Positions 48,266-59,550 are shown, counted from the first letter of the stretch. The stretch is 64,000 nt of DNA from Balaenoptera acutorostrata (GCF_949987535.1 NC_080070.1:11971770-12035769); one strand, 5' to 3'. Numbers and translations: made by a program. The notes: generated by a model from the letters alone, not told the origin.

Positions 48266-48273
48266 GTTCCTGT

Positions 48274-48640
48274 GTTGCTGAGAACTTGAATTTTCTGAAC
48301 TATATCAAACTCAAAGGACATCAACAGCTGTTTTCAAAACAATATCTGCTAACAACTGCCATCTGCAATCTTATGGTCTCAAGGTTTCCCCTTGCAACTA
48401 TGCAACCATTTCAGACCCCAACCCATTTTTGTTTAACAGTCACACTTACTTGCCAGCTCCAATCCTAATTCTTGACAAACAATTTATGTAACTTTCCTTT
48501 TACCTGTATAAAAGCCTCCCCCATTTTTTAGTCCAGAGGAACATAATTTAAGTGCTTCTTGAATCTGTGTCTCCTGGGCTATAGTCCTCAGTTTGGCTCA
48601 AATAAAATTTTCAACTCCTATGACAGACTGTTTATTGATT
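48274..48640 (+). mobile_element. LTR-like sequence, right part with TATA and poly(A) signal
   Basis: TATAAAAGCC at 48508-48517, then about 90 bp later a 'tttggctcaaataaaatttt' block (48592-48611) containing AATAAA. This spacing and order is typical of an endogenous retrovirus-type LTR R region. No internal viral coding sequence is present, so at most a solitary LTR. Confidence 0.5.
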
Positions 48641-48959
48641 ATTTCTGTTGACAATTCCATCCTTATTATTCCACCTTTGGGCACTACAAACACACTTCTC
48701 CCCATCAGATCATTCTCGAGACATTAAATATATAGGCAATAAGTGTAGGGAGACATGCATATGGCCAAGACCTAGGCAAAGTAGTGATGCTAGAGGAATC
48801 TATCTCCAGCTGAGTTTTCCTGTTACGCATCCATCTGCACCTATGAGCAGTCGTCCCTTTCAAGGTCAGATACTTTGGTCCACCTTTCTACCAAACCTCT
48901 TATTAAATCCTTCATGGACCTTGAGGTGTTAATGATTGATAATGGTTTAAATGGAGTTT

Positions 48960-49325
48960 ATGTTTCCAATGAGAGAATTCATTTCTTTGTGGTTGTGCAA
49001 CTGAGGGTATCTGCTTCTTGCTGGGTGTCAGTTGGAGGCTGCTCTCAGGTCCTAGTGGCCGCCCTGAGTCTTTACCAAGTGGACTGTTTCAACATGGCAG
49101 CTCAAGCCAGCAAAGAGAGTCCCTAAGAGAGAGTCGACTAGAAAGATGCGGGTTAGCTATCATAACATAATCAAAGGAGTGACATCCTATCACCTTTACC
49201 ATATTCTACTGGATAGAAGCAAGTTGCAGTCCCCATTGACACTCAAAGGAAGGGGGTTCCACAAAGGTGCACTTACCAGGGCTGAGGGTCCTGGGGGGCC
49301 AACTTAGAGTCTGTCCACCACACTG
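48960..49325. repeat. Probable interspersed repeat, family not named
   Basis: The wording ('ttcaacatggcagctcaagc', 'gtgacatcctatcaccttta', 'cttagagtctgtccacca') resembles a dispersed mammalian repeat I have met before but cannot name. No coding content. Confidence 0.35.
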
Positions 49326-49583
49326 AGATACCTTAGCTTTACTAGGAATATGTGAGTCGTGTTCTCCAACAGCAACATTAATGAGAGATACCTGTGAGAC
49401 CATGTTGAAAAGTAAAAATATATTCTTGAATAAAAATATATTCAAGTTCATCCACAGTCAAATGTTTTCAGTTTAATACTTCAAATTTGTCCTTCCTCCA
49501 TGTTTGTTTAAAACTTTTTTAATGTGTATCCTTTCATAATGTGACTTTGTCATGAAAGAGTCAACTAAAAAAATTAGTCATAC

Positions 49584-49849
49584 AGGGCTTCCCTGGTGGC
49601 GCAGTGGTTGAGAATCTGCCTGCCAATGCAGGGCACACGGGTTCGAGCCCTGGTCTGGGAAGATCCCACATGCCGCAGAGCAACTAGGCCCGTGAGCCAC
49701 AACTACTGAGCCTGCGCGTCTGGAGCCTGTGCTCCGCAACAAGAGAGGCCGCGATAATGAGAGGCCCGCACACCGCGATGAAGAATGGCCCCCGCTTGCC
49801 ACAACTAGAGGAAGCCCTCGCACAGAAACGAAGACTCAACACAGCCAAA

Positions 49850-49882
<33 letters not shown>

Positions 49883-49935
49883 AAAGGTGCTAATAATTAA
49901 AAAAAAAAAAGATGAAACTTACAACCTTTAAAAAA
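49584..49935 (+). mobile_element. CHR-type SINE, shortened subtype, with long tail
   Basis: Body 49587-49850, then an (AAAT)n tail and extra A-rich sequence to 49935. Exact 17-bp duplication AAAAAAATTAGTCATAC at 49567-49583 and 49936-49952. The unusual tail holds an extra ~50 bp with a second A-run before the duplication. Confidence 0.93.
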
Positions 49936-50089
49936 AAAAAAATTAGTCATACAAATAATGTGACAGTTGTTACCACCACACATGAATGTATAATTGTATG
50001 AAAATAAAAATCCGCAATAAAAAGAAAAACCCCATTAAAGTTGGGCAAATACGCATTTTTCTCACTCTTAGATCTATGTTCCTTATACA

Positions 50090-50440
50090 GTTTTTACTCA
50101 TTCATTCATTCATTCACTCAAAAAATACTTATTGAGCACTTATATACACAGGGCACCTGTTGTAGTCAGTGGGGATATAGCAGTGAGCCAAAGAGGAAGG
50201 ATTCTTGCTTTTATGGAATTTATAATCCAGAGGAACGTAACTGACAATAAGCAAACACTTGAACAAGATACTTTCATACTGTCCTCAGTGCTTTGAAGAA
50301 AAAACAAGAGTAAAATTGCTGAGGAACAGGTGGAGAAAAAAATGTTGCTGCTTTAGACTTGCAGGCTGGGGAAGGCTTTCTCAGGGGATAATGTGGCTTA
50401 AGGGGCTGAGCAAGTAGAGCCTTCGCCATGTGTAACTGGC
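50090..50440 (-). mobile_element. LINE-2 3' end, antisense
   Basis: 'tcattcattcattcattcac' (50099-50118), 'aaaaatacttattgagcact' (50121-50140) and 'ttgcaggctggggaaggctttctcagg' near 50358 match antisense L2. Confidence 0.75.
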
Positions 50441-50444
50441 TGTA

Positions 50445-51530
50445 CTTATGATACTATTAAACCATAATTTTATTCATTCCTTTCTACTTTTTCTTCCAAA
50501 TTTATTTAGCAAGGGAAACTTCTCCAGCCAGAGATAAAGAACTGCAGCATGTCATATGACTTCACTTTTCACTCTTGTCAAACAGGTTGTTCCAAGATCA
50601 CTTCAAGTCACAAAACAGCCTCAAACCAGAAATTGGACATTTCAGTTCAGTACATGAAAGCTAGATAACTGCAGCTTCAACCCTTCTGAGATTGGCTGAC
50701 GCACAGGGAGACTGGAAAAGGAGCAGGAAGGGTCTTATCTGGGCTACAACCAAAGTAACCTGGCTTTGCACTTCCCAGGCCTGGCAGACGTTTAATGCTG
50801 ACTCTCCTCCTCATGGGAACTTTCAGGGCTCTGGAGGTTTCCTAATGAGCCCTCTCTCTGCAGTTCCCTGTGATGGGGCAAAAGCACTTCTATTTTGAGT
50901 GCTCCCTCAGGACTCCTTCCTCAGTCCCTAGGCATTCACCACCAAATAGTTGCTGCTGGAGTTTCCACACCCCACCGGACAGCCCTGTTAGTCAGCTCTC
51001 AAGACCCCCTCACACACATGCTCCCTCCCTTGTGGCCCACAGCTGGCCCCTAACCCTGCCTCCACAGTCCTGATGATGTAGCCACGTTCTCCTGATTCTG
51101 ACCCCAAAATTACCCAGTCAGTCTGTCTCTCATTCTCTTAATCTCTCAGGCAGAAGAAAGACCTTAGTCCACTGTGCCTCCCAACAGAAGAAATAACCCT
51201 ATAAGCTTTGCAAGTGGCCCAATGGAAGCTCTTGACCACCACCAGGTTTGAGCTGAGGGGGAGGCATTCCTAGTCCTCCTTGGTAGAATATGGAATGGGA
51301 CTCATAATGTAGCTTTTTCTAAGTATTTATTTCTCACAAAATCCTCTCTCTTCTACTGTTTCAACTCTTATTTTATCAAAGGGTTTCAAGAGTTATGAAA
51401 AGTTTATGTCCATTTCCTTTGAACACCTGCATATTGTGAACTGGCAACTCAGTTTGAAATCTCGTATTATTAAATCTTTGCACCTGGTAGAAATTTCAAC
51501 CTTTAACATCCTGTTACTTAAAGGACAAGA
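50445..51530. other. Intergenic, nothing recognised
   Basis: No gene or repeat that I can support. Confidence 0.45.
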
Positions 51531-51544
51531 TCAAGAAAGTCTTG

Positions 51545-51730
51545 TTGAGGATTTCCCTGGCAGTCCAGTGGTTAAGACTTCGTCTTCCAACACAGTGGGG
51601 TATGGGTTTGATCCCTGGTCAGGGAGCTAAGATCCCACATGCCTCGAGGCCAAAAAACATAAAACAAAAGCAATATTGTAACAAATTCAGTAAAGACTTT
51701 AAAAATGGTCCACATCAAAAAAAAAAAAAA
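51545..51730 (+). mobile_element. Short tRNA-derived SINE (second family) with 3' extension
   Basis: Head 'gatttccctggcagtccagt', B-box region 'gggtttgatccctggtcagg', then a 3' section ending 'aatggtccacatc' and poly(A). Duplication AAGAAAGTCTTG at 51533-51544 and 51731-51742. It is longer than the relative at 22236. Confidence 0.9.
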
Positions 51731-51744
51731 AAGAAAGTCTTGCT

Positions 51745-52400
51745 GGTCATGGTAAGAAATTTGGACATTATTCCAATGTAACTGAAACCATTAGAGGGGT
51801 TTAAAGAGAGGAGTAGGATAATCTAATTTATGTTTTCAAACAGATCCTCTGGCTATTATGTAAAGAATGGAATTGAAAGAGGCAGGAGTGGAAGAGAGCA
51901 GTCAGAGGCTACTTCATTAAACTGAGTACAAGCAGAGGGCTTGTCCTCAAGTGGAAGCGCGGGAGGTGGTGAATGGGCATACGATGCTGGCATATTTTGA
52001 AGGCAGATCCAATAGAATTTGCTTGATATGAAGATGAGAGAAAGAAATCAAGGACAAATCCTAAATTTTTTATATCAGCAACCAGGAGAATTTTATGGAG
52101 CCATTTACTTCCTCAGATGAGGAAGACTGAGAGATGTGGGGAAACTCTTGTTATGTTTATGTTAAATTTGAGATGCCTGTTAGAGATCTGAGAAGAGACG
52201 TGAAGGAGACAATTGAAATATGTCTGGATCTCAGTGAAGATTTACGGCTGGAATAACAGGTTTGGGAGTCATCAGCACTTACATGGTATTTAAAGTCATT
52301 AAACCAGATGAGATCATGTGGGGAAAGAATGTAGACGGAAATAGTTAAGGTGCTGGGAGTAAGCCTTGCACTCTTCAACTTTTAGGGGTTGAAAGCCAAA
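51745..52400 (-). mobile_element. LINE-2 remnant, antisense
   Basis: 'gaggggtttaaagagaggagtaggataatct' near 51795 and 'gttaaatttgagatgcctgttagaga' near 52161 correspond to antisense L2 text (gggttttaagcaggggagtgacatgatc; tgagatgcctgttaga). Confidence 0.65.
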
Positions 52401-52724
52401 GGATCTAGCAGAGGAGATTTCGCTGAAACAAGTATTAGGGAGGGATTCCATTCCCTGAGTTCATGTTCAGGGACAAGGGGAGAAGGAAACAAACAAGTGG
52501 GGAGGGCAACGTGGGAATGATAAACATGCTGAAGAGATTCTAGTGTCAAGGGTGATCTGAACCCAGGGGTTTTGTGCTATGCTCTCTGGGGAGATGCCCT
52601 AGGGCAGACATGTTCTAAGTTTGAGAGGCCCTTTGGTTCGGACCCAAGGTTAGCACAGAATGTCAGTGTTGAAATTGGTATCTGTCCTGTGCTTTACCCA
52701 CTGATTGCATCAGCAGAGAAGCCC

Positions 52725-52870
52725 TATTTATCATTCATGCATTCAACAAAATCTATTCAGCATGTAGCATGTACTGTCTGTCAGGTGCTAGGCCAAGCAC
52801 GTAGGTACAAAGATTAAGGTGGTCTTGAGAGAGAAAGACAAGCAGACATATGATGATGATTTAGCACAAT
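52725..52870 (-). mobile_element. LINE-2 3' end fragment, antisense
   Basis: 'tgcattcaacaaaatctatt' (52738-52757) and 'gtcaggtgctaggccaagca' (52780-52799) are antisense L2 terminus text. Confidence 0.65.
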
Positions 52871-52974
52871 CAATGTTAGGATAATAACAACTACTGTTCA
52901 CTCAGTTCTGCTAGCATCCCCATGTCCTGTTCTAAGTGCTTTACAGATATTAATTTTTTGAAACTCATAAAAAC

Positions 52975-53910
52975 TCAATGAGTTTCAAAAATGGTGCTGG
53001 GACATCTAGGTTCCACATACAAAAGAACATACTGGACCCCTTCCTCATACCATACTAAAAAATTAACTCAAATATAAGAGTAAAACTATAAAACACTTAG
53101 AGGAAAACACAAGAGTAAATCTTCATGATTTTGGTTAGACAAAGCCTTCTTAGACATGACATTGAAAGAGTATAAGTGACTGAAGAAAAAATAGATAAAT
53201 TGGATTTCATAAAAATAAAAATCAAAACTTTTGTGCTTCAAATGATACCATCTACACAGTAAAAAGAAAATCACATAATGGGAAAAAATATTTGCAAATC
53301 ATATATCTGATAAGTAGTTTGCATCCAGAATATATAAAGAATACTTAACAGCTCAACAATAAAAAGACAAGTAACCAAATTTTAAAATGGCCAGAGGATT
53401 AGAATAGACATTCCTTCAAAGATGATAGACAAATGGCCAAGAAACACACGAAAAGATGTTCCATATTGTAAGTCATTATTGAAATGCAAATCAAAACCAT
53501 GATGCTACTTCACATGGTTTTGATTTGTCATAGCAAGTGTTGACAAGAATAGGAAGAACTTGAACCCCTCAAACATTGCTAGTAGGATTACAAAAATGGG
53601 GCTGCTGCTTTGAAAAACTGCTTGAGTGCAGCTCCTTAAAATGTAAAACATAGTTACCATATGATCCAAAAATTCTATCCCTAAGTACACACCCAAGAAA
53701 AATTAAAATATATGTTCACACAGAAACTAGTATATACATATTCATAGCAGCTTTGTTCACAATAGCCCCAAAATAGAAAAAACCCAAATGTATAGCAACT
53801 GATGGAGAAGCACAATGGGATATATCCATTAAGTAGAATATTATTTGGCAATAAAAAGAAATGAAGTACTGATGGGTGAATTGTATAGTATCTCAGTAAA
53901 GTTGTTTTAA
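52975..53910 (+). mobile_element. LINE-1 ORF2 3' part and 3' UTR, sense
   Basis: Order: 'aaaaatggtgctgggacatc' (52987-53006), 'aagccttcttagacatgaca' (53142-53161), 'ttgcaaatcatatatctgat' (53292-53311), 'accatatgatccaaaaattc' (53656-53675), 'tttgttcacaatagccccaa' (53752-53771). Many mutations; no open frame. Confidence 0.85.
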
Positions 53911-54009
53911 AAAATTGATGGACATATCCAAAAGACACAAGAAGCCTGCCTCCAGAGTGTTCCATTGGGAAAATTTCAGCATTGAAATTAAAAATAATGC
54001 AGATAAAAG

Positions 54010-54130
54010 AAATCCAATGAGATAGGTACTATAGTTACCCTCATTTTACAGATAAGGAAGCACAGGTACATGAGAAGTAACATCTCCTAGTTACAGCTAT
54101 AGTAAGTGGCAGAGCTAGAATTTCAATTCA
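54010..54130 (-). repeat. MIR SINE, antisense
   Basis: 'ctcattttacagataaggaa' (54040-54059) and 'gtaagtggcagagctagaat' (54102-54121) are antisense MIR text. Confidence 0.8.
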
Positions 54131-54134
54131 GGCA

Positions 54135-54585
54135 GTCTAGCTATGCAGCTTGTATTCTTCACCAATATAGAACCTGGTGTCTGCTCTGAAAGCATTAAAA
54201 ACTGCATAAAATCTAGTGGGATGTGGAGGGGAAAGGTGAAAAACAGGTGGATCTTGGGGAGGCCTTGCAAAAAGATACAAGGCTTGACTTGAAGTCTGAA
54301 TTTCACATAGGATTCAGCAAGGCAGCTGAGAATGGAAAAAGGAAGGAGGTAGGCTAAGGCTAAAAGATCATGATAGGAAAAAGTACAGGCAGGGAGAGCT
54401 AGCTGAAGCCAGTTCAGAACGACAGGAGTTTGAAGAAACGTTATTTATGTAAATAGGGAAAGAAGGGAGCAGATGTCAAAAGTGATGTCAGAAAGGTAGG
54501 CAAGGGCCAGAGATCACAAAGCTCCTGATATGTCATTATCATGTTCTTGGACTCTATACTGAAGTTTACAGGAAACCATTTTTGA
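54135..54585 (-). mobile_element. LINE-2 remnant, antisense
   Basis: 'ggccagagatcacaaagctcct' near 54507 and 'ttggactctatactgaagtt' (54548-54567) match antisense L2 (gggccagatcacgtagggcctt; ttggactttatcctgaa). Confidence 0.6.
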
Positions 54586-54589
54586 AAAC

Positions 54590-54940
54590 TTGATCAGTAA
54601 AAGGAAGAAAATTCTGCTTTGGAGCACACTTCTTTGTCTTTGTGACTCCCTACACAAAGTCATGGATGGGACACTTTGGGCCCAGTTAAGAGGTGGAAAG
54701 TGTTTTGTCAGCTCTGTACAGAGTCAGCATTGCTCTGGTACCCTGGAAATTGGTGACTTGGATGCAATGAGGGACAGCCCCTTTGATATGGATGTTGGTG
54801 GTCTCACAAGGGGCCTGAGCCATAGAGGCTCCTTGGGCAGCTTCACAGGCATGGGTACCAAAAAGAAAGGCAGAACTGAAAAGGAGAAGCATGTTAAGCA
54901 TGCTATGCAATACTTGTTGCATGGAAACATGAGATACTGA
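54590..54940 (+). other. Unassigned 116-codon open frame
   Basis: Not recognised. The C-terminal third is basic (TKKKGRTEKEKHVKH) and Gly-rich before that (GGLTRGLSHRGSLGSFTG). It starts at the right edge of an antisense L2 and has no splice, promoter or poly(A) evidence nearby. Probably chance or an old retrocopy fragment. Confidence 0.2.
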
Positions 54941-55294
54941 CCACTGGAAATTTCACCCCTCTACCCAGAATTGGAGAAACACACTGCAGTAGAATAGAGG
55001 GCAGGGGGACTGAGGCTCAGAAATCAGTGGTGGCGCAGTCACCATTCCAATTTCGGCAACAACAATTAACAACAGTTCATTTTAAAATCATATATTTCTC
55101 AAGGCTAGACCTACCAGTTCTGCTTATAATTTCCCAGACTATTCCAAGCATCATGGTCTATTAATTGTAGGAATGGTTGTCTCTGTATTATTCCCCAATA
55201 TTTAGGTTAAAAAATTACAGATATTTTTGTTATGTGGATGCTTGAATATAATATTGGCACAGGTATATAAATTTTGAAATCTCACTCTCATTTA

Positions 55295-55420
55295 AATTTT
55301 AGTAACATTTGTAGAACACCTATTATGTTCATTGAGCACCATGCTAAGCATTTAATCTTGATTATCACATTTTATTCTCATAAGAAATAATGAGATAGGA
55401 ATTATCATAATAACTTTATA
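55295..55420 (-). repeat. MIR SINE fragment, antisense
   Basis: 'agaacacctattatgttcat' (55313-55332), 'accatgctaagcatttaatc' (55339-55358) and 'atgagataggaattatcata' (55390-55409) follow the antisense MIR 3' order. Confidence 0.6.
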
Positions 55421-55668
55421 TATAATAAAATTTATGCTCAAAATTTATGATGATGAAAAATTTCATGATATTGGATTTAACAACGATTTCTTTGACATGA
55501 CACCAAAAGCACAGGCAACAAAAGTAAAAACAGATAAATTGGACTATATCAAAATTTAAAAACTTCTGTCCATCAAAGGACACAATCAACAAAGTGAAAG
55601 GTAACCTACACAATGGGAAAAAATATTTGCAAATCATATATCTTATAAGGGGTTAATATCCAGAATAT

Positions 55669-56168
55669 ATTTTTAAAAACTCCTGACTTCTCGTGATCAT
55701 TTTGAAATTTACAGAAATCTCAAATCACTAGGTTGTGTACTAACATCGTTATAGGTCAATTATACTTCAAAAACAAACAAACAAAAACTTAAACTCATAG
55801 AAAAGGAGATCAGATTGGTGGTTACCAAAGGCAAGGGATGACAGGAGGGGCAATTGTAGGAAGGCAGTCAAAAGGTACAAATTTCCAGTTATAAGATAAA
55901 TAAGTACTAGGGACGTAATATACAACACGATAAATATGATTAACAATGCTACATTATATATGAAAGTTGTTAAGAGAGAAAACTCTAAGAGTTCTCATCA
56001 CAAGGAAAATTTTTTTTTTCTATTTAATTTTGTATCTATATAAGATAATAGATGTTTACTAAACTTATTATGGTCATCATTTCATGATGTATGTAAGTCA
56101 AATCATTATGCGGTACACCTCAAACTTATACAATGCTGTATATTGATTATATCTCAATAAAACTGGAA
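55669..56168 (+). mobile_element. LINE-1 3' UTR inserted into the host L1
   Basis: Contains 3' UTR text 'cagattggtggttaccaaag' (55811-55830) and a tail 'tgattatatctcaataaaac' (56143-56162). The first ~110 bp ('gtcaattatacttcaaaaac' at 55757-55776) look like an additional L1 tail, so two tails may be stacked here. Confidence 0.7.
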
Positions 56169-56352
56169 GAAAAAATGGGCAAGGACTTGAATAGGTATTT
56201 TCCCAAAGATAATATACTAACAGTGGTATATGGCTAACAACCACATGAAAAGATGCTCAACGCCACTTATCATTAGGAAAATGCAAATCAAAACCACAAT
56301 GAAATGCCACCTCACACTCACTAGAATGGCTATTAGCAAAAAAACAGAAAAT

Positions 56353-56810
56353 ATTTGTTTTTCTCTTTCTGACTTACTTCACTCTGTATGACAGACTCTA
56401 GGTCCATCCACCTCACTACAAATATCTCAATTTCATTTCTTTTTATGGCTGAGTAATATTCCATTGTATATATGTGCCACATCTTCTTTATCCATTCATC
56501 CGATGATGGATATGGGGAGGGGGAAGGGTAAGCTGTGACAAAGTGAGAGAGTGGCATGGACATATATACACTACCAAACGTTAAAATAGATAGCTAGTGG
56601 GAAGCAGCCGCATAGCACAGGGAGATCAGCTCGGTGCTTTGTGACCACCTAGAGGGGTGGGATAGGGAGGGTGGGAGGGAGGGAGATGCAAGAGGGAAGA
56701 GATATGGGGACATATGTATATGTATAACTGATTCACTTTGTTATAAAGCAGAAACTAACACACCATTGTAAAGCAATTATACTCCAATACAGATGTTAAA
56801 AAAAAAAAAC
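56353..56810 (+). mobile_element. Twin-primed LINE-1 insertion (5' part inverted)
   Basis: The first ~160 bp (56353-56512) are antisense L1 ('cactctgtatgacagactct' at 56380-56399). The remainder is sense L1 3' UTR from the polypurine stretch to 'tactccaatacagatgttaa' and poly(A). It sits inside the older L1 and duplicates its sequence AACAGAAAAT (56343-56352 and 56811-56820). The terminal part is close to the L1 at 47790-48265. Confidence 0.9.
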
Positions 56811-57522
56811 AACAGAAAATAACAAATATTGATGAGAATGGGGAGAAACTGGAACCTATGTGCTCTGCTGAGGGGAGTATAAAATGGTGCAGCCACTGTG
56901 GAAAACTGTAAGACTGTTCCTTAAAAAATTAAAAATAGAATTACCATATGATCCAGCAATTCCACTTCTGAGCATACACCCAAAAGAATTGAAAGCAGGA
57001 TCTCAAAAGATTTTTGTTCTCCCCTGCTCAGGGCAGCATCATTCACGAAAGCTCAAAAGTTGGAACATCCAAGCATCAATGGACAGATGAATGGATAAAC
57101 AAAATGTTGCATATACGTACAATGGAATATTATTCAGCTTTTAAAAGGAAGAAAATTGTGACACATGCCAAACATGAACGAACCTTGAGAACATCCTAAG
57201 TGAAATAAGCAAGTCACAAGAAAACAAATAATGTGTAACTAACTTATGTTAGGTACCTAAAGTAATTAAATTCATAAAAACAGAAAGTATCAATAGTATG
57301 GTGGTTACCAGGGGCTCAGCGGTAGAGGGGTGTGAAATGAAGATTTGTTGTTTAATTGTTACAGAGTTTCAATTTTGCAGGATGAAAGAGTTTTGGAGAT
57401 TAGCTGCATGACAATGTGAATATATTTAATACTACTGAACTGTACACTTAAAAACAGTTAAAATGGTAAATTTTATTTATGTATATTTTACCAAAATTAA
57501 ATTTTTTAAGTAAATTTTTAAA

Positions 57523-57857
57523 TTTTATTTATTTATTTGTTTGTTTGGGGGTTTTTTTGGCTGTGTTGGGTCTTCGTTGCTGCACACGGGCTTTCTCTAG
57601 TTGCGGTGAGCAGGGGCTACTCTTTGCTGCGGTACATGGGCTTCTCATTGTCTTGGCTTCTCTTGTTGCGGAGCATGGCCTCTAGGCGTGCGGGCTTCAG
57701 TAGTTGTGGCTCACGGGCTTTAGAGTGCAGGCTCAGTAGTTGTGGCGCACAGGCTTAGTTGCTCTGCGACATGTGGGATCTTCCCAGACCAGAGATCGAA
57801 CCATGTCCCCTGAATTGGCAGGCAGATTCTTAACCACTGTGCCACCAGGGAAGCCCC
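57523..57857 (-). mobile_element. CHR-type SINE, full-length subtype, antisense
   Basis: T-rich tail complement, then 'ggctgtgttgggtcttcgtt' (57560-57579) through to 'ccaccagggaagccc' (57843-57857). Duplication TAAGTAAATTTTT on both sides (57507-57519 and about 57862-57874). Inserted just after the end of an L1. Confidence 0.92.
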
Positions 57858-57984
57858 TAAGTAAGTAAATTTTTTAAAAGAATTTAAGTGACTGCTTCAA
57901 GGTCACTAGAGGAAGATTTTCTAATGAGTTAGATTTTCTCACTCTGAGTTCTATGCCCTGTTCTCTACACTCTGCTGTCATCTA

Positions 57985-58505
57985 ATCAACCACCACTGTG
58001 TGTGTATGGCTTTGAGAGTAAAAGAGAGAAACCAAGGTGACATCACCAAGATGATGACATAGAAGGTTCCTGACTTTCCTTCCTCCCATAGATACACCAA
58101 ATATACAGCTACATATGGACCGATTCCCTCTGAAAGAAATCCAGAAACTAGTTGAATGACTCCTACACATTGGGCAACTGAGAAAATACCCATATCGAAA
58201 TGGGTTCAGAAGGCTGAGACACTCTCTCATCATAAACCCCACCCTTGGCATAGTGCCTTGTAATCAGGAGGGAGACCCCAACTACCAGCTTCCCCCAAAG
58301 GAACAAAGGGTTTGGAACAGACATCTAGTACTCCAACTTTTAAGGCTGCCATCTGAGGCACAGCCCCTCCCCAAATCACCTGGTTCTGAGGGCTACTGTG
58401 ACTTGCATTCATAAGTCCCACAGGACAGCAGCAAACAAGGCACTTGTTATATGGTCACACAAGCACTCCCCACAGCTCTCTCTGGGCTCAGGGCAGAGGG
58501 AGCCT
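57985..58505 (+). mobile_element. LINE-1 5' UTR-like fragment, sense
   Basis: 'atagatacaccaaatatacagctacat' near 58089-58115 and 'tctgaaagaaatccagaaac' (58129-58148) resemble the L1 5' UTR, ending in 'ctctgggctcagggcagagg' (58481-58500). It is joined directly to ORF2 sequence, with no ORF1 or 5' ORF2 between them. Confidence 0.65.
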
Positions 58506-58922
58506 TTTCAATAAATGGTGCTGGGGCTTCCGTGGTGGCGCAGTGGTTGAGAATCTGCCTGCCAATGCAGGGGACACGGGTTCGAGCCCTGGTCCGGGAA
58601 GATCCCACATGCCGCGGAGCGACTAGGCCTGTGAGCCACAATTGCTGAGCCTGCGCATCTGGAGCCTGTGCTCCGCAACAAGAGAGGCCACGACAGTGAG
58701 AGGCCCACGCACCGTGATGAAGAGTGGCCTCCGCTTGCCGCAACTGGAGAAAGCCCTCTCACAGGAACTAAGACCCAACACAGCCATAAATAAATAAATA
58801 AATGGTGCTGTGAAAACTAGATAGACACATGCAAAAGAATTAAACTGGACCCCTATCTCACACCACACACAAAAGTCAACACACTGAGCCCGCGTGCTGC
58901 AGCTACTTAAGTCCTCGCACTT
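58442..58922 (+). repeat. Inverted repeat, left arm (L1 5' UTR / ORF2 / SINE chimera)
   Basis: Matches the complement of 59551-59746, once the SINE at 58524-58796 is removed. Shared text includes 'caagcactcccc' and 'ctctgggctcagggca', the L1 junction 'gggagccttttcaata', 'gcaaaagaattaaactgga', 'cacaaaagtcaac', and the SINE part 'cactgagccc.cgtgctgca'. Confidence 0.88.
58524..58796 (+). mobile_element. CHR-type SINE, shortened subtype, young, inside the inverted-repeat left arm
   Basis: Complete copy with exact duplication AATAAATGGTGCTG at 58510-58523 and 58797-58810. Absent from the right arm of the inverted repeat, so inserted after the arms were copied. Confidence 0.95.
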
Positions 58923-59064
58923 AGAGCCCGTGCTCCGCAACAAGAGAAGCCACCGCAATGAGAAGCCCGCGCACCACAGCGAAGAGTAGCCCCTGCTCGC
59001 CACAACTAGAGAAAGCCCGCGCACAGCAACGAAGACCCAACGCAGCCAAAAAAAAAAAAAAGAG
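58880..59064 (+). mobile_element. CHR-type SINE, 3' half only
   Basis: Begins inside the SINE body ('cactgagcccgcgtgctgca') and runs to 'gaagacccaacgcagcc' and poly(A). The tRNA-like head is missing; its place is taken by L1 ORF2 text. Confidence 0.88.
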
Positions 59065-59550
59065 AGAGAGAGATGACAAATGCTGGCAAGGATGTGGAGA
59101 AAAGGGAACCCCCGTACATTGTTGGTGGAAACTGACACAGCCACTATGAAAAACAGTATGTAGATTCCTCAAGAATTTAAAAATAGGACTACCACATGAT
59201 CCAGCAATCCCACTTCTGGGTATATATCCAAAGTAAATTAAATCATTGACTCGAAGAGATACCCATACTCTCATGTTCATTGCAGGCTATTCACAATAGC
59301 CAAGGTATGGAAACAACCTGAGCATCTGTTGATGGATGAATGAATAAAGAAAATATGATATAGATATAAAGATATATATATATATACATGTATATATATA
59401 CATAAATACACAATGGAATATTATTCAGCCTTTTAAAAAAAGAAATCCTGCTATTTGCAACAACATGGATGAAACTGAAGGGCATTTTGCTAACTGAAAT
59501 AAGCCAGACAGAAAGGGACAAATACTGTGTGATCTCATATGTGTGATCTC

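Larger units (their letters stand above)
55437..57470 (+). mobile_element. LINE-1 ORF2/3' host element, sense, interrupted twice
   Basis: One L1 in three pieces. Piece 1 (55437-55668): 'aaaagcacaggcaacaaaag' (55505-55524) to 'ggttaatatccagaatatat'. Piece 2 (56169-56352): 'aaatgggcaaggacttgaat' (56172-56191) to 'actagaatggctattagcaa'. Piece 3 (56811-57470): 'gatgagaatggggagaaact' (56831-56850), 'ttgaaagcaggatctcaaaa' and an end with 'acttaaaaacagttaaaatgg' near 57448. The pieces join in L1 order, so the sequences between them are later insertions. Confidence 0.85.

Noticed and set aside
48274..48640. An endogenous retrovirus with coding regions around the LTR-like sequence
   Set aside because: No gag, pol or env-like reading frame or second LTR was seen; only LTR-type signals are present.
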